Source of the DNA: Branchiostoma floridae
Lineage: Eukaryota; Chordata; Leptocardii; Amphioxiformes; Branchiostomatidae
Assembly: GCF_000003815.2 (NCBI RefSeq)
Contig: NC_049990.1
Span: 18,286,873 to 18,350,872 of the forward strand
Reading direction: 5' to 3'
DNA: 64,000 bases
Of this stretch, positions 12,334 through 24,898 are shown piece by piece (the stretch's first letter is position 1; the number at the start of each line of letters is the position of its first letter). A model generated the notes under the pieces. The model saw nothing but the letters and a program-made list of their open reading frames with translations. It did not search any database and was not told the DNA's origin. The translations under genes were made by a program, and so were the position numbers.

Positions 12334-13339
12334 TCCTGAAGTAAAGATTTTTTGTGAAGTGTGAAGTTTTTTCAAATGACAAATTTCCACCCTGGGATGG
12401 ATGGAGGGACGGGTCCTGGAAAGAGCCCAGTTCCTAATTTCAGAGTTGTTACTTACTGGAGGAAGGCCAAACAGAGTGAATGTCCATAACCTGTTGGTAT
12501 TGAGCAACAAGCCTCCAGCATCAGTGTATATCACTCTTTGATTAGATTTGCTGATGGAGTCATTATGCTTGCAAGAGAATGTATTAACCACATCTTGTCC
12601 CTTTAGAAGGGTGATGTGACTCTACAAGTGATACATATTAATTTCCTGAAAGGGAAGGAAGTTAAACACTATAGCAAAGTTTTTTGTAATGACTCCCATT
12701 TTTCTCGGACTTGTACTAGCTGGATAATAGTTGTGAAGTTTGAAAGTTACCATATATTTTGGTTAGGTTGTCCCTTGCTGGCAAAAAAAACACATAGTTC
12801 CAAAACTGACTTTAGGAGCAAAGCTATTTTCCTAGTGATTCCTCTTTGCTATTTGTATTTTCCTATCCTAGTCTTTTATTCAAATCGATATCAATATCTG
12901 TTCATTTTCCCGCTTTATTTGTAACTTCTTGCTCAAGCATGAAACAGGAACTTTATATACTAGATTTATAGAAAAGGGGTTCCCTCCAACAAAACATGAT
13001 TTCTAGCTTATGGCACAAGTATTCATATTGCATCTTAGATAGTTAACCTGTTCCCTGCTAAGGCAGCAGATAGGCTCCAAATGTGTATTGGTTGTGTGGT
13101 TAGACAGCAAGAAAAAGGTGTTAATAATGAATGAATTAAAGACCTTTTTGTACATTTATGCTCTTACAAGCTAAGCACAAGACATAGTGATAAAGTAGAC
13201 AATACAATTACAGTGATAAAGAAAATGTAGCATCTTACATATTCTGCAATGTCTATGAGACTTCTCAACTGAAGCCACAGTGAAGGAGGACTATTTAACT
13301 TTCTGGAGGGAATCCCTATTCCCCAGTGGGACAGCAGAT

Positions 13340-13532
13340 GTGGCAGTGTTTACATTGTTGAGCCCACTAATCCCACACAGACACCAGGAGACAACAAGAT
13401 AAACAAGCACCCTGATCACTTAGATAAACAGAAAACAATGGCCCCATGCTGGGCGGAACATCATGGGTAGTTTAACCTAGATTAGCAGCTCAATGGGAGT
13501 AATCAATTAACGGGTAGTTACAACCAATTAAC
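13340..13532. promoter_or_regulatory. Candidate enhancer: forkhead, SOX and homeodomain site cluster
   Basis: Within about 190 bp there are TGTTTAC (13347), GATAAACA twice (13398 and 13423), ACAATGG (13435), AATCAATTAA (13501) and CCAATTAAC (13524). The block is compositionally distinct from its AT-rich flanks. Motif clustering is seen; enhancer function is inference. Confidence 0.25.
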
Positions 13533-14265
13533 ACCTACTAGATAAGATTGTAGTAGTGTTGACAAGTGGTGATAAACTGATTAGTACTGGTGTTCCTGTT
13601 GTGTAATAGTGGGGAGGGGGGTCTCATGGACTAGACCAGCATTTCAGGATGAATTGTATTAGAGACTTGTATTAGAGAGATTTTGTAACTGTAAAAACAG
13701 TATCATGTGCACTTTTGATTTTAGGAACCATGTATATTTCATTAGATATAGATTGAGAACTGAGTGAATTTCTAACAGGCATTTATTAAATGCTGCAGAT
13801 ATGACAAAAACTATGATTTTTATTGGTAATTATGATCTATCTTAATTGAAATTGTGAGAAAAGTTATTCAGAATAACACTGTTAGGTCAGATGTTACACT
13901 GAACAGTGCAGTTTATTTTTTAGTTTGTTTCATTGTTTCCCCCTAAAATGTGAAGGTCACTCTTTTCCTTGTTCCTCCTTGTAATGTTAAACATGTTTTT
14001 AACATGCAGAATAAGAATTTACATTTCATGAGCAAGAAGATTTTAAAGAATCTCAATCTGAACTGTGTGCAGTTTTTTGCTGATCCAAAAAACTTGGTCA
14101 TATTGAAAATAAAGGTGTATTCTAAAACTGTACCTTGAACCCTGGCCTGTCTGGCTAGTGACCTTGTTTTTTTGCTACCTTGCGACCCCTTTGTTTACCT
14201 TGTCAAATGGTCCATACTAGCACAACAAAGGCGCCTTTCCCGCCCACCCCATGTCTAGCAGCATG

Positions 14266-14365
14266 NNNNNNNNNNNNNNNNNNNNNNNNNNNNNNNNNNN
14301 NNNNNNNNNNNNNNNNNNNNNNNNNNNNNNNNNNNNNNNNNNNNNNNNNNNNNNNNNNNNNNNNN
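14266..14365. other. Assembly gap, 100 N
   Basis: Exactly 100 Ns, the convention for a gap of unknown size. True distances across this point are therefore uncertain. Confidence 0.99.
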
Positions 14366-15199
14366 TGATGAGCGGAGGGTCTATAGTAAGGTGGGTGTGG
14401 AACATACTTGGAATTTTAAGTAAGGAAATCGGCCGGCAGGGGTGTTAACGTTCTCAGACAGGCGCCATCTTTGTTGGAGAATGTAGAACCTAAGTTCACA
14501 CTCCACCCAGTGAGTTGCTCTGAATAGGCTGAGAATGTGAGATAAAGATCTGGTTTGTTCAGTGCAATTTTTCCCCATAGAACCAACATTCTTGGCCTTG
14601 AACTCAAGGTGGAAGTATTTGGGGAGCAGGAAAGGGATTGGATTTCAATCCAAGTAGGCAGTTCTATTAGACCTGGTGTGTGAAGAATCAGACATGTGGT
14701 TTGGCATGCAGCATTACAGGTATTGGGGATAATCATGCCCAACTCCCATAACACATTTACGGGTCAGTTGGACATGAAATTTGGCATTCATGGCAAATTA
14801 CTCTCATGAATGCCATGTGTAATGGGTGACTGGTACGCCACTTTGTTTACACTTCTTGTGCCATGGAAAATGAAGTGTACAAACTGCTGCAGATGCAAAT
14901 GCTTGTATTTCATATTATTGACTTCTTGTCTTGCAGTAAATTTCAAATATGTGTTTTATTTTTTCCTTTATATTATAGGGTCATTTGAATATCAATTTTA
15001 AGAGAAGTTTGTAAAATTTCATTAGAATACCCTGTAAACATGGAATGCTGGTAGCATGGCTTGTTTCTTTATTGACGGACCTTTGATTCCTGTATCAGGA
15101 TTCAAATACTGGGTGTCTGGATATCGCTTGGGGACCCGTTCTCTGTGTAAAAACTAATAGAGGTAGTACTTACGACAGCACAAAAAGTCTAGCTGAACA

Positions 15200-15393
15200 G
15201 TCAGTAACAGTATGTATATATCTTGTATCATACTTTGTGTAAATTTTATGTATTATTGTACTTGATATATTGCTTAATGTATTTTGTATTTCTCTCCAAG
15301 GCCAGCCCTTTGTAACAGCCACTGCTAGTTGGGCGACCTTAGCTGCCTGTTCAGCCAGCCAAAGGAATAAATAGATAAATAGATAAATAAATA
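15200..15393 (+). mobile_element. Probable LINE/SINE 3' end with ATAA/ATAG tail
   Basis: The segment ggccagccctttgtaacagc ... gttgggcgacctt ... cagccagccaaaggaat leads into (ATAG/ATAA)n, ending near 15393. A GC-richer 3' UTR followed by an A-rich tetranucleotide tail is typical of CR1/L2-type retroposons. No reverse transcriptase coding is left. The assignment rests on style only. Confidence 0.4.
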
Positions 15394-17235
15394 TTCGGTG
15401 CACAAGTGGAACTGTGCACCTTGTACGGTTACCCATGTAAAAGTACCATTGTACACTTAGTATACAGAATATTCTTGACATTTTAAGTGTCATGAAAAGT
15501 ACTAAAATTCTTTGTTGTATCACTTATCTAAATTCCATAGTTAGCAAGATTCAAGCCCTGACGAAATGCAGTATGATTTTTTGGAATTCGTAATTCGTAA
15601 TTAGGTTTTTCTTACATTCTACTTATTTTCATGTTGTGCACTACAAAATTGTGCACCTATCCCGAAAAAAGGCATTTCTACACCTGTCTGCACAGGTAAG
15701 AAAGTCATCTAATCTAATTTTTTGGAAGAAGAAGACTGACATTTGTTCTTTCACCAGCATCTACTTACTGTATAGTACAAGTTCAAACATTTCAGAATAT
15801 AAACCATCCAGGTTGCTTTTGTGGTAGTTGAGGGAAAGTGCAGCTAGGATTACAAGGAAAACAGGATATGGGGTCCCCTACAACACAGGAGGGGAAACAG
15901 ATCTGTCTGACCCGCTCTGACCCTATCGTATGTCTCCTAGGCTGTTGACACGCTTTCTTCTTGTTGATCAACACCTGAATGTCTGAGAGAGACCCCTGAT
16001 ATTGTTGAGTCAAACAGAAGAGTCTAAAAATAGGTCTGTTCAGGACCCCTTTTCTGGGACAAAAAAAAATGTAACGTTACCCCTTCTGTCGAAAAAATTT
16101 GAACTTCATGACGTTGCTGAAAATATATTTTCATAAGGACATGTTTAAGAACAAAAGTTAACAACGCGAGCTCCCAAGCAATGAGTGGAACTGAAAAAAA
16201 TTGAAAGCTGTTGACAGCACAGAGAATGAACTGTGTTATTGTTGTGTCAAATAGGAGAGGTGTCCTGTTCAGGTCAGCATAGCTGGGTACTAATCAGGTG
16301 ATCCGTGAAGCTCTGTCACTGACCCTTTCAAACTCTTCCTCTAAATTTGTTTTTCAACATTCGTTTCTTGAAAAGTTTTCTTGCTCAAGTTGATTGTGTA
16401 AGAGTTAATTGTATATAGATGTTGAGGTTTGGAAAGACACTAGTCTTGCTTTCTTTGTTTCTTTTCAATACAGACCAATTATAAAAGACAGCCAGTATCA
16501 ATCAGCTTTGATATAAGAGGGTTTATTTGCAATGTTACACCTGTAGAGTTGGCTAATTGACTAATTGTATCTACTATTAGATTTTCCCTTTTAGGTGTCT
16601 ATCATTTTGTTTGTATGCCAAATTACATGATATCCAGTGGTTCAGATAGAAAATTATTTAGAGTTTATTCATCTTATCTTATCTTTAGACAAAACGTGGC
16701 AGCTGTGTTCTATTGTAACGGATCACCTAGTTTCAGGATCCTTGGTACCTTCACTTCTGATTCTACTTCTTAGTGTTTGATATGCCTGTTAGCAGCCCTG
16801 GCACTGAGGGAGTGAAGTAGGGGAGATGTAAGGAAATATGTGACTCCCCATGGGGTCAATTTAGACTCTATAAAAACCTGGTCTTCAAATACACTTTCCA
16901 TCATAAATCCAATTTGATAACCATCCAAAAAGGAGTTATACTGTTATAACCAAATTGCCCAAACATGAATTTGTGTACAATTGGTAGTGAAGTGCCAAAT
17001 GTTGTTCCCTTATACTTTGGATATCTCCCAAAGATTGGAATAGACATCTGGTGTCTTACCAGGGCTTTCAGATTCTCCCACAAACTTCAGGAATGTGTGG
17101 AAAATCTCACATCGGCTTGTTAGACGTACAAGGAAAATAGACTCTATGGTGAAGGGTTGAAGGCTTGGTGTTTGTTCTGACAAACCAGTAAGCCGATTTA
17201 AAGCACAACACACCAATTTTTTTTTACGGTTCAAT
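15394..17235. other. Non-coding DNA, nothing recognised
   Basis: AT-rich; only short, unrecognised open frames. Confidence 0.4.
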
Positions 17236-17480
17236 GGATCACTTTTCAAAAGTGTGTTTGGTTCTTTAACATGCGGGAGATATGGCTGTCCTCAAACACG
17301 TGAATCTCAGCTTTATGTACCATCGAAGAGGATCTCCCTAACCAAAGCTAGGTACCTATTTTCACCTGAGTCTAGTGAGAAGATACATGTAAAATGCCTT
17401 TGCCAAAGGCACAACTTTGGGGCTTGCTAGGAACTTGAACCCATATCCTTTAGATTCTAAGTGAAGAACCCTAACAACCT
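17236..17480. repeat. Dispersed repeat, copy of the 1106-1345 unit
   Basis: Shares in order ggttctttaacatgc, ctgtcctcaaacacg, ctaaccaaagctaggtac, atgcctttgccaaaggcac and ggaacttgaacccatatcc with the unit near 1.1-1.3 kb. It is old and degenerate. Confidence 0.45.
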
Positions 17481-18111
17481 TTCCAACTTTCCGTAAAACT
17501 TGTGAGTTATCTCAGGAGGTCTTGAGAACTTTACACAAGATCCATTGCCAGTTGTATGACCCTCTTTACTACCTACTTGATAGCACTATTGCATTAGATT
17601 GGAAAGAATAGCTCAAGTTGATAGCAAAGTGTATTAAGCACGTATTACCCTGCACATACTTGCACATGTCTAAAATGATATATGGCCAAGTAATCCGTCA
17701 AAATCTAAATTAGCGAGGTTCAAAATTAATTCATGTCATGAAGCACTTCTTATGAATGATTAGTATTTGATCCGTAGAAAATCACATGAATCATTGGGAT
17801 AAATGGCAGTGCGAGTTGGTATAATAACAACTGTTCATAAATCTTACCGCTCAACAGGGATTTTGTAGATTATAGGTATGAAATTTCATAACAAACATTT
17901 CATCAGCATTCGTTTTATGACTATTGATCTAAAAGAAGAAGTTTACTACTGTATAAAACCATAGGAGACTCAAATTTAGGTTGTGCACCATTTTCTATAT
18001 CACTGACTCTTATCATATACTACTGATGACATTTATGTTTCTATCCTTGATGATTTGGGATGATTTAAACAATTTTCTACATGTGAATAATCATAATGTT
18101 GCTTCTCAATA

Positions 18112-18357
18112 ACGCCAGTTCACCATTATCCGTGGGTTCACCTTTATCCGCGGGGTATCTTATAGCCGTTGTATTTTGTATGGTGGCTTCAAAGTTTAAT
18201 ATCTTAGAAGTACTGTAGTTTGATAGTGATCACCGGATAGTGAGTGTGAGTGTGTGTGAAACCACTGTCTGTCAAGTTGATATCCCAAAGTGCCATGTTT
18301 TTCAAAACAACGGATATGTACATGTAAGGTACGCCGCAGATAAAGGTGAACTAGCAT
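18112..18357. mobile_element. TA-flanked MITE family 1
   Basis: Non-autonomous inverted-repeat element. The left end ACGCCAGTTCACC and the right end GGTGAACTAGCAT are inverted relatives, flanked by TA on both sides (18110-18111 and 18358-18359). Near the ends there are inner inverted blocks (atccg...ccgttg and caacggatat). It is about 246 bp with no coding capacity. A Tc1/mariner-like origin is suggested only by the TA target. Confidence 0.65.
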
Positions 18358-19204
18358 TAGCGTGATTACGAGTATTCTAATGAAACATAATCAAGCACTT
18401 CTAACTTATTTCAAACGTGCTTCATCATGATACAAAGTTTAACCAACTATCCAGATAGCAACATGTAGTGAATATGAATCGTGGCACAGTTGCCCGCGGT
18501 GTCATCATGTCAAGCTATTTACATCATGTTTGGGGATGGCATGCTGTGAAGAGAATCACCTCCCCATATCCAACAATTGCTTAGGAGGAAAACGCTGATC
18601 GCTGATATTCATCTGCAGTAACATAGCTGCAGGCAGTGTCATTAATAAAGCAGCGGCGGCGCAGTGTGGGTTTATAAACTGTCTTCTGTCTGGAACACTG
18701 GGAGGGTATAATCTGGTAGTGGGGAGATTTGAATAACGGTTGCCACTGCATCAAATTTTCATTTGTTTCGTTTGGGGAAGGAGGAAGGAAGAATGGTTGT
18801 GATACTGTTGCAAAAAGAAGATGGACAAATCATATGAAATGTCAAATGATGTCTTTATTCTGCTCGATGAGAGGCTTACAGGTTGTGCAAAGACATCAAC
18901 GGCCTAAGACCAAGGTCTTGATGATTACAACAATGTAGGGTCTAAGACCAGGATCTTGGCTATAACAATGAGCAATACAGTGAGTGTACATATACATGTA
19001 GTGCTACGGTAACATTCTTTGAAAGGATAAATTCAAGGCAGCAAGGGTGGGATGGTGGTTAAGCAAAATGCGAGCCCGGCCGACCTAGCCGGCGGATGTC
19101 GCTCAGTGAGGTCAAGGGTCGTTTCCGTCAGCGAAATTCCCTACGATTGCTCTATTAGCAATCCTACCATCATGAAATTCAGTAAATCTAATGCAGTGCA
19201 TAAT

Positions 19205-20075
19205 GCCTAGGTTACACATAGCCGAATTTGGCTCCCGACTCTCTCCCGACTATGGTTTAGGAGTGATTCGGGAGCTAGTCGGCTGTAGTCGGCTGGCGTT
19301 CGGCTGGCGTTCGGCTGAGTCGGCTGGTGTTCGGCTGCTCCATCCGAATGTTTTGAAATGTTCAAAACATTCGGCTCTGAACGGCAACTCTGGAATGGGT
19401 CGGTTGGTGGTCGGCTGGTGTTCGGCACGGTCGGCTAGTGTTCGGTTGGTGTTCGGGAGTAAGTCAGCAGTCAAATTAAATCTTAACCACGCCATAAACA
19501 TTGCTGACTTACTCCCAGCTTGTTTCCAACTTACCAATGATTTACCCCAAGACCTTAGACAAATCTCTGCTATACTCATTGCCAAGCAAAAAGACTATTG
19601 CCAGAACGTAGACGAATCACTCCCGAACTTCACACGACCGACATCCAGCTAAAAACAAAAAGACCCGATAAATGCCGCACTGGAGCTATATGTGATCTAA
19701 ATTTGATCTCTTAGTGATGTTTACAAATAGAACAAAGGACAGTTTTGATTAAAAACGAAAATGAGCACTCTTTTGAAAATCGCTGATTATGTCTATTTCA
19801 AGTCGAAAAAGGGTCGGCAATCGGTTGGGGATCAGTCGGGAGTGATTCGGCAGTCTGTGGCTAGAGGTCGGGATGGTTGGTAATAGGTTAGTTAGCATTT
19901 GGGACACAGTCGGGAGTAAGTCATTTACCGGTCGGGAGGTGTTCGGGACATGTTCGGCGCTAAAAAAATAGGCGTGGCCTAAACTGGTCAGACTACTGCC
20001 GAACTACTGCCGACTTGGGTCGGCTAAGAGTCGGCTAGTGTTCGGGAGCCAAAGTCGGCTATGTGTAACCTAGGC
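19205..20075. mobile_element. 871-bp inverted-repeat element with TCGGCT subterminal repeats
   Basis: The left end GCCTAGGTTACACATAGCCG and its inverse at the right end agree over about 34 bp with one mismatch, continuing into ggctcccga. Both subterminal regions are packed with GTCGGCT, TTCGGCTGG and TTCGGGAG words, mostly in the same + orientation on both sides. The centre is unlike either end. An open frame of 153 codons (19191-19652) is an artefact of the stop-poor repeats. The ends could be cut as GG...CC with a TA target, but the duplication is ambiguous because the termini are palindromic (CCTAGG). The superfamily is unknown. Confidence 0.7.
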
Positions 20076-22340
20076 ATAAAGGTACAAAGTTAGATATGTG
20101 GATCTATGAGTTTCTGTATATATTTGGCTGTATATTTATTTGGATGGACCTTTTAATGTTATATTGTACTTTATGGAAATTGCAACGAAACAATACATTG
20201 TGGAGTGCTAGGCAGCATAAGCTTTACGAATGTTAAACTTTGTCATATATATCCATCCAAAGTATAGTAACATGTACATGTACATGTAGACAATCCAAGT
20301 AAAGCTTAGCACAGTAAATATTGCTCTGTTCATGAACTTGGTATCTTTGCTATCTACCTCTTTGCCAACTTACAGTATGTCTTTGTTTGTGTCTGGTAAC
20401 CAGGTCACGAATGGGTGTGGCCAAATACAGCTTAGCTCAACACATTCACATCAATTTATATATATTAACATTATAACAGAAGTTTCCATATCTTAGTGCT
20501 ACATCAGATACTTATGTTGTTTTTCCTTGTCTTTTATGTTCTATTTCTATATTGATCTAAAAAGCATAGTGCGAGAGGTGTGCCCAACTTTAACCGAAGA
20601 CCACGATGCCATGCAACACTTCTTTATGTCGTGTATATGTATGTCCTAATACAAGGTTAGCGGTTGATTATGAGATGAACGTCCTTGGTTGCTACAACAT
20701 ACACAAACAGATGTTCTCACATAAAAGTCATAACAAAAGCTGCTGGGTTCTTTGAATTCTGCCGGGGTCTTTGAATCCTCTCTTTATCTATTTACATGTA
20801 CACCAATGCAGCATAGCTCTTACTACCTCCAAAGAATTTTACACGCAATTTTATCTCGGAGATGTACGGTCGCACTTGCTTGCTGACAGGAGAGGGAACA
20901 TTTTGTGTAAATAAGCCGTTACTACGTTAGTCATTATGTCGTTACAAAATCATCACCTGCTGTGGTAATTCATTAATGGTCTGTGCAGTTACCTCTTCAG
21001 AAAAAGGTCGAGCGAGTTAAGCCCAATATGTATCAATTCTGCAGGGCGTAATTTATGAACTTCACATTTGTGAGTTAACAAGGAGCCTGCTGCTGCCCTT
21101 CTGAATTTTTCCTTTACGGTATCCTCTGTACTTGAAGGGCAAAGATAGAAGTGCCATCAGAGGGGTGACTGTCTGTGACCTTCATACACCCGGAATGGTG
21201 CAATAATGGCTCTCATCTTGGTGATCAATTTCTCATCAGTCTGCTGTATAACCCAGACCATTCAGGGTAAGAGGACGGCCCCCTGAACTTGAATTTTGGC
21301 AGGAATTCTGACGGCAACATTTGGGTAGCTAGAAACTCCCACCAGACTTAGGAAGCAATTTAGGCCCCTGATATAGTCTACTGAAGTTGTTATGGTCTCG
21401 TTTGGATATATCATCTGCGTATTGATGTTACGGTGATGGCCTTATTGTTGAACTTTATGGGGGTTGATTATACTCCAGAGAGACATCAAATGTCATTGTC
21501 TGTAGCATGGTCGTCTCCAGGACATGTTTATTGTTGTTTAGTGTTTATTGTTTTATGTCCATGGGGACAGAAATTTGCTTGAAGGGATGGCAAAAAACCC
21601 AAACTTTATGATATGATATTGATGATGATGTGTATTTGTAAGCTTAAAATGACAGAGTTAACGTCAAAATGACAAAGCTAAAAACTCAAATCAAACAAAG
21701 AGTGAATGAGATGGGAGAAAAATTTTAAACCAGGAGACAGTTCAACCTCATGAATATGCATGAGGTTGAACTTGGTTACAGGTGACAGGCTACAAGCATC
21801 TGCTTTAGCCAGGCCTCCTGTTAATGATCATAACCTTGTAAGGTCTCAGGTCTGAGAGGAGAGACAGAGTGTCAGTTGGTCCTACAGCAGCAACATGTGT
21901 TAATCTGCACTGGCTGTGCTTCACACTGTACTGTGAGTTTCTGTTATAGTACCACCTTCCTTAATGTGTGAAGTTAGGTGTACTGCATACTATGCCATTA
22001 TGTGTCTTATATATTCCTGTAATTCGTTCTGGTCGTTACCATTGGGGTATTAATTAGGAGAGTATTGGGGACTCTTGTTGGTAGCAACAACAGGCCACCA
22101 GGGCTTAGTGTGATGGCAGGTTTAACATTATACTTCAACCATATTTTTCTGTGTCTTTCTGCCCGAATATAGCAATTCATTGATGGCTAAGAAATGATTG
22201 ATGTTAACTTCGGAATTCATAGTTGTTGATTTCTACATGTTGTTATAGTGACTGCAGGAACTTTAGGTCTCTTTGCCTGTACCATGTTCAGTACAGGGGA
22301 CCATTCACAATACAAAAATATCTTCCAGTTGAAATGTTTC
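20076..22340. other. Non-coding DNA, mostly unrecognised
   Basis: Holds the 32-bp hairpin at 21740 and several ACATGTA motifs (for example near 20274). No gene or repeat family is identified. Confidence 0.4.
21740..21771. repeat. Hairpin with perfect 13-bp arms
   Basis: GTTCAACCTCATG and its exact inverse CATGAGGTTGAAC are separated by 6 bp (AATATG). The centre reads ATGAATATGCAT, a POU-like motif. Confidence 0.8.
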
Positions 22341-22348
22341 ATTTGGAT

Positions 22349-22688
22349 CAGGGCTCTAGCCAGCGTCCGTTTTTCCGTCAATTGACGGAAATTTGTTGCG
22401 TCTGACGGAAAAATTTTCAAACCAATCCGTCAACCTTGACGGACAAAAATCCTTGGTGGAAGCTACAGCCGGCCTGGGGACGCCGTCCACGGCCATAAAA
22501 GCCACACACTGTTTGTTTTGCTATTGTTATGATTGTTGACAATGTGTGTCGGTGCCTTTTCGCATACGATAATCTCATTAAAACCCGTTTTTCAAGGTCT
22601 CAGTTCAGTCATTCTAATTGATTTTCGCGGTTTTCGCGACGATTGGAATTGGCTGACGGAAAAAAGTTTCGAGCTGGCTAAAGCCCTG
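22349..22688. mobile_element. hAT-like non-autonomous element with perfect 8-bp TSD
   Basis: 340-bp element starting CAGGGCTCTAGCCAGC and ending GCTGGCTAAAGCCCTG. It is bracketed by exact ATTTGGAT duplications (22341-22348 and 22689-22696). Near the left end, TGACGGA/TCCGTCA motifs recur in both orientations. The CAGGG terminus and 8-bp duplication are hallmarks of the hAT superfamily. No transposase is encoded. Confidence 0.85.
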
Positions 22689-23938
22689 ATTTGGATCTTT
22701 CATTCCCTAAATGATTCTACATTCCAACCACAAAACCTATCATGCATAGAACTTGTCTAACAGTATCCACCTCTAGATAGAAGTACTGGTTCTCCCCTTT
22801 GTCCAACATTCAAAACTTCCAGCCATCCCCTCTTGTGGTTATTTCTGGTTGCCCCCTGTCCCAGGGAGATTATCCCCAGTCGGACCTTGCCCCCAACCTT
22901 GACCTCTTGTCTGTGACCTGAATTTCTGACTCCAATCACCACAAAGGACCACTGAATTAGCCACAAACAACATTTTACAAGTATAAAGATCAGACTCTGA
23001 GCTTTATAGATTTATTAAGTATCTCTATTTAGTTTTCTAGTATTGCTGTTACCAAATATTAGCAGGCGAGTTAAAATCTAGGCACATAACTTCATGGGTA
23101 TGAAATTTCACGGTTTTGCACAATTGTTGGTCATAAATCATACATCCAGGCTGACATCCTACTCAATAAACTTTGCTTATAACCACGATTGCAAGCCATT
23201 GTAAGATATATGAGCAATAACTTGTCAAAACCACAAACTTTTATGCCTGCAAAGATATAATATTTAGAACATGTTGCTTCAAATATAAAAGACTCAAAAT
23301 AGTCAAATTGAATGAATTACCATTGAGAATATTTGAATACTTCAAATACAATATTGCTAGTCTGTAAAAATGTCTAAAATTGTCTTTTTCAAAAGTTTTT
23401 AGTTTAATCCTGTGTACCAAGATCAGCCAATATATTAAGTTATAAACGTGTCCTACGATGTAGAAAAAGAAGATTGCCCCCAATCCATAAAGCTATTGGG
23501 CGTTACAACATTTCCGCTCGTGGTCACTGCGTACTCTCGCCAATTTTCAACTCGGCTGGACTCCTGCTTATTACATACAAAATGCATGACATTTTGTTAT
23601 TGTGAAGTAAATATATATTAGATCTTACAGTCCACCATGGCTCTGACTGTTAATTCTAACTTATGCCTGATGTAGTGTTAAGGCATTTACAGAAACTTGT
23701 GGACAAACAAAACAGGATGATTATACCAGTTTAAATTTGTCATTCTTGGATTTCAGAAAATAATGCTGGATTGGAATATCGGAACATGAAAACGGTCTAT
23801 GAGGAAAAGTTTGTACCTTGTTACATGTAGTTTCAGGTAGTGAATCAGGTGCAAGTTTTCCTTCTAGCTTTCTGTTTTCATCATGTCCCTTGCTAAAATT
23901 TCATGAAAATGTCCCAAACTGAAGATTGATATGTCAGG

Positions 23939-24302
23939 TGTGGCCCTACAAAGAAAATACAATTCAAGGACATTTTCATGTGTTCTGTTGCCAACATGTA
24001 CTTATCTACAGACCAGTTACGATTCTCTTTTTGCCGGAGAAGCAAGTTTTGAAGGCCAAACGTGCGGCCCTCCCACGTACATGTACATACAAACTGTATA
24101 TACCAGGTCACCTATCCTTGTGTGGCCCTACAAGGAAAATACAAATGTGGACATTTTTTTGTGGTAATTTGATGTGTTCTGTTGCCAACATGTTGTATCT
24201 ACAGACCAGTTACAGTTCTCTTTTTGTGAGGGAAGCAAATTTTGAAGGCCAAACATGCAGCCCTCCCACGTACATGTACATGTACCAGGTCACCTGTCCT
24301 TG
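23939..24302. repeat. Tandem duplication, 182 bp x 2
   Basis: Units 23939-24120 and 24121-24302 both run tgtggccctacaargaaaat, ctgttgccaacatgt, ctacagaccagttac, gaaggccaaacrtgc, cctcccacgtacatgtacat and caggtcacct. They differ by substitutions and small indels. Confidence 0.88.
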
Positions 24303-24644
24303 ACCAAATATAAATACCACCATCAGATATGGCCTCACATCTCAATTCTATTTTTTCTGTGCCATTTCTTTCTAGGCTTTCCACTGTGATAAAACTGTTT
24401 CAGAAAAAAAGGACAAAGTTTTATAGAACATTCTTGTTTGTCTATAACGTTATTTGTATATAGAAAATTGTTAAACAGAAGATAAGAAAACAAAGAAGAG
24501 TAATCAACAGACGAAGGAGGTAGGTTTATACTTACAGGAGCATGACTTTCAGGTCTGCTTAGCGTTCAAAGTTCAAACTGGGTTCTCTGTAAATCAACCC
24601 CCTTTCAAGTCTAATTACTCTGGAACATAGAACACTCAGTTTTC

Positions 24645-24898
24645 CTTCTCTAACCAATCCCGACTCCGTTTACGTTTCACCAATCAGTAGACAGAACTTT
24701 GAACTTGTGACCCAACCAAAAGGTCGGCTTCCTCCCTTTACCCCCGCCACGGTTGATAATGACACAGATTTTCCACGTGCGTGCACCCCACAACGGTTGA
24801 TCAACCTCCCGTGGCACAGACCAGTCTGGTCAGTTAGAGCATTGGATCACTTGGAAGACTTGCTTGCTACATATGCAGCTTGATTGAGCAAAGCCCAG
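24645..24898 (+). promoter_or_regulatory. Candidate promoter and 5' non-coding exon
   Basis: Two CCAAT boxes (ccaatcc at 24653, ccaatcag at 24679) lie upstream of CACGTG (about 24776), a perfect 12-bp palindrome GGTTGATCAACC (24795-24806) and GACCAGTCTGGTC (24819-24831). A strong donor CAG/GTATGT follows, with GT at 24899. No TATA box is evident. This is the layout of a CCAAT-driven promoter with a short first exon (roughly 24800-24898), about 5 kb upstream of the muscleblind coding exon and on the same strand. Assignment to muscleblind is inference. Confidence 0.4.

Larger units (their letters stand above)
12342..15199. other. Non-coding DNA with gap and candidate enhancer
   Basis: Contains the site cluster at 13340-13532 and the 100-N gap. 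A small hairpin with 10-bp arms (ggcattcatg and its inverse) lies at 14783-14814. No gene is recognised. Confidence 0.4.

Noticed and set aside
14180-14578. Open frames reading through the N gap
   Set aside because: The frames consist of unknown residues and are not evidence of coding.
17436-17470. Possible tRNA B box (cttgaacccatatcc) near 17.45 kb
   Set aside because: No cloverleaf can be drawn around it. It sits in a degenerate dispersed repeat shared with 1.1-1.3 kb.
19191-19652. 153-codon open frame on +, the longest in the window
   Set aside because: It lies across the end and subterminal TCGGCT repeats of an inverted-repeat element. The frame is open because the repeats lack stops, and no protein family is recognised.
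23926-24303. 125-codon open frame on + with an internal repeat
   Set aside because: It simply reads through the 182-bp tandem duplication; the protein repeat mirrors the DNA repeat.
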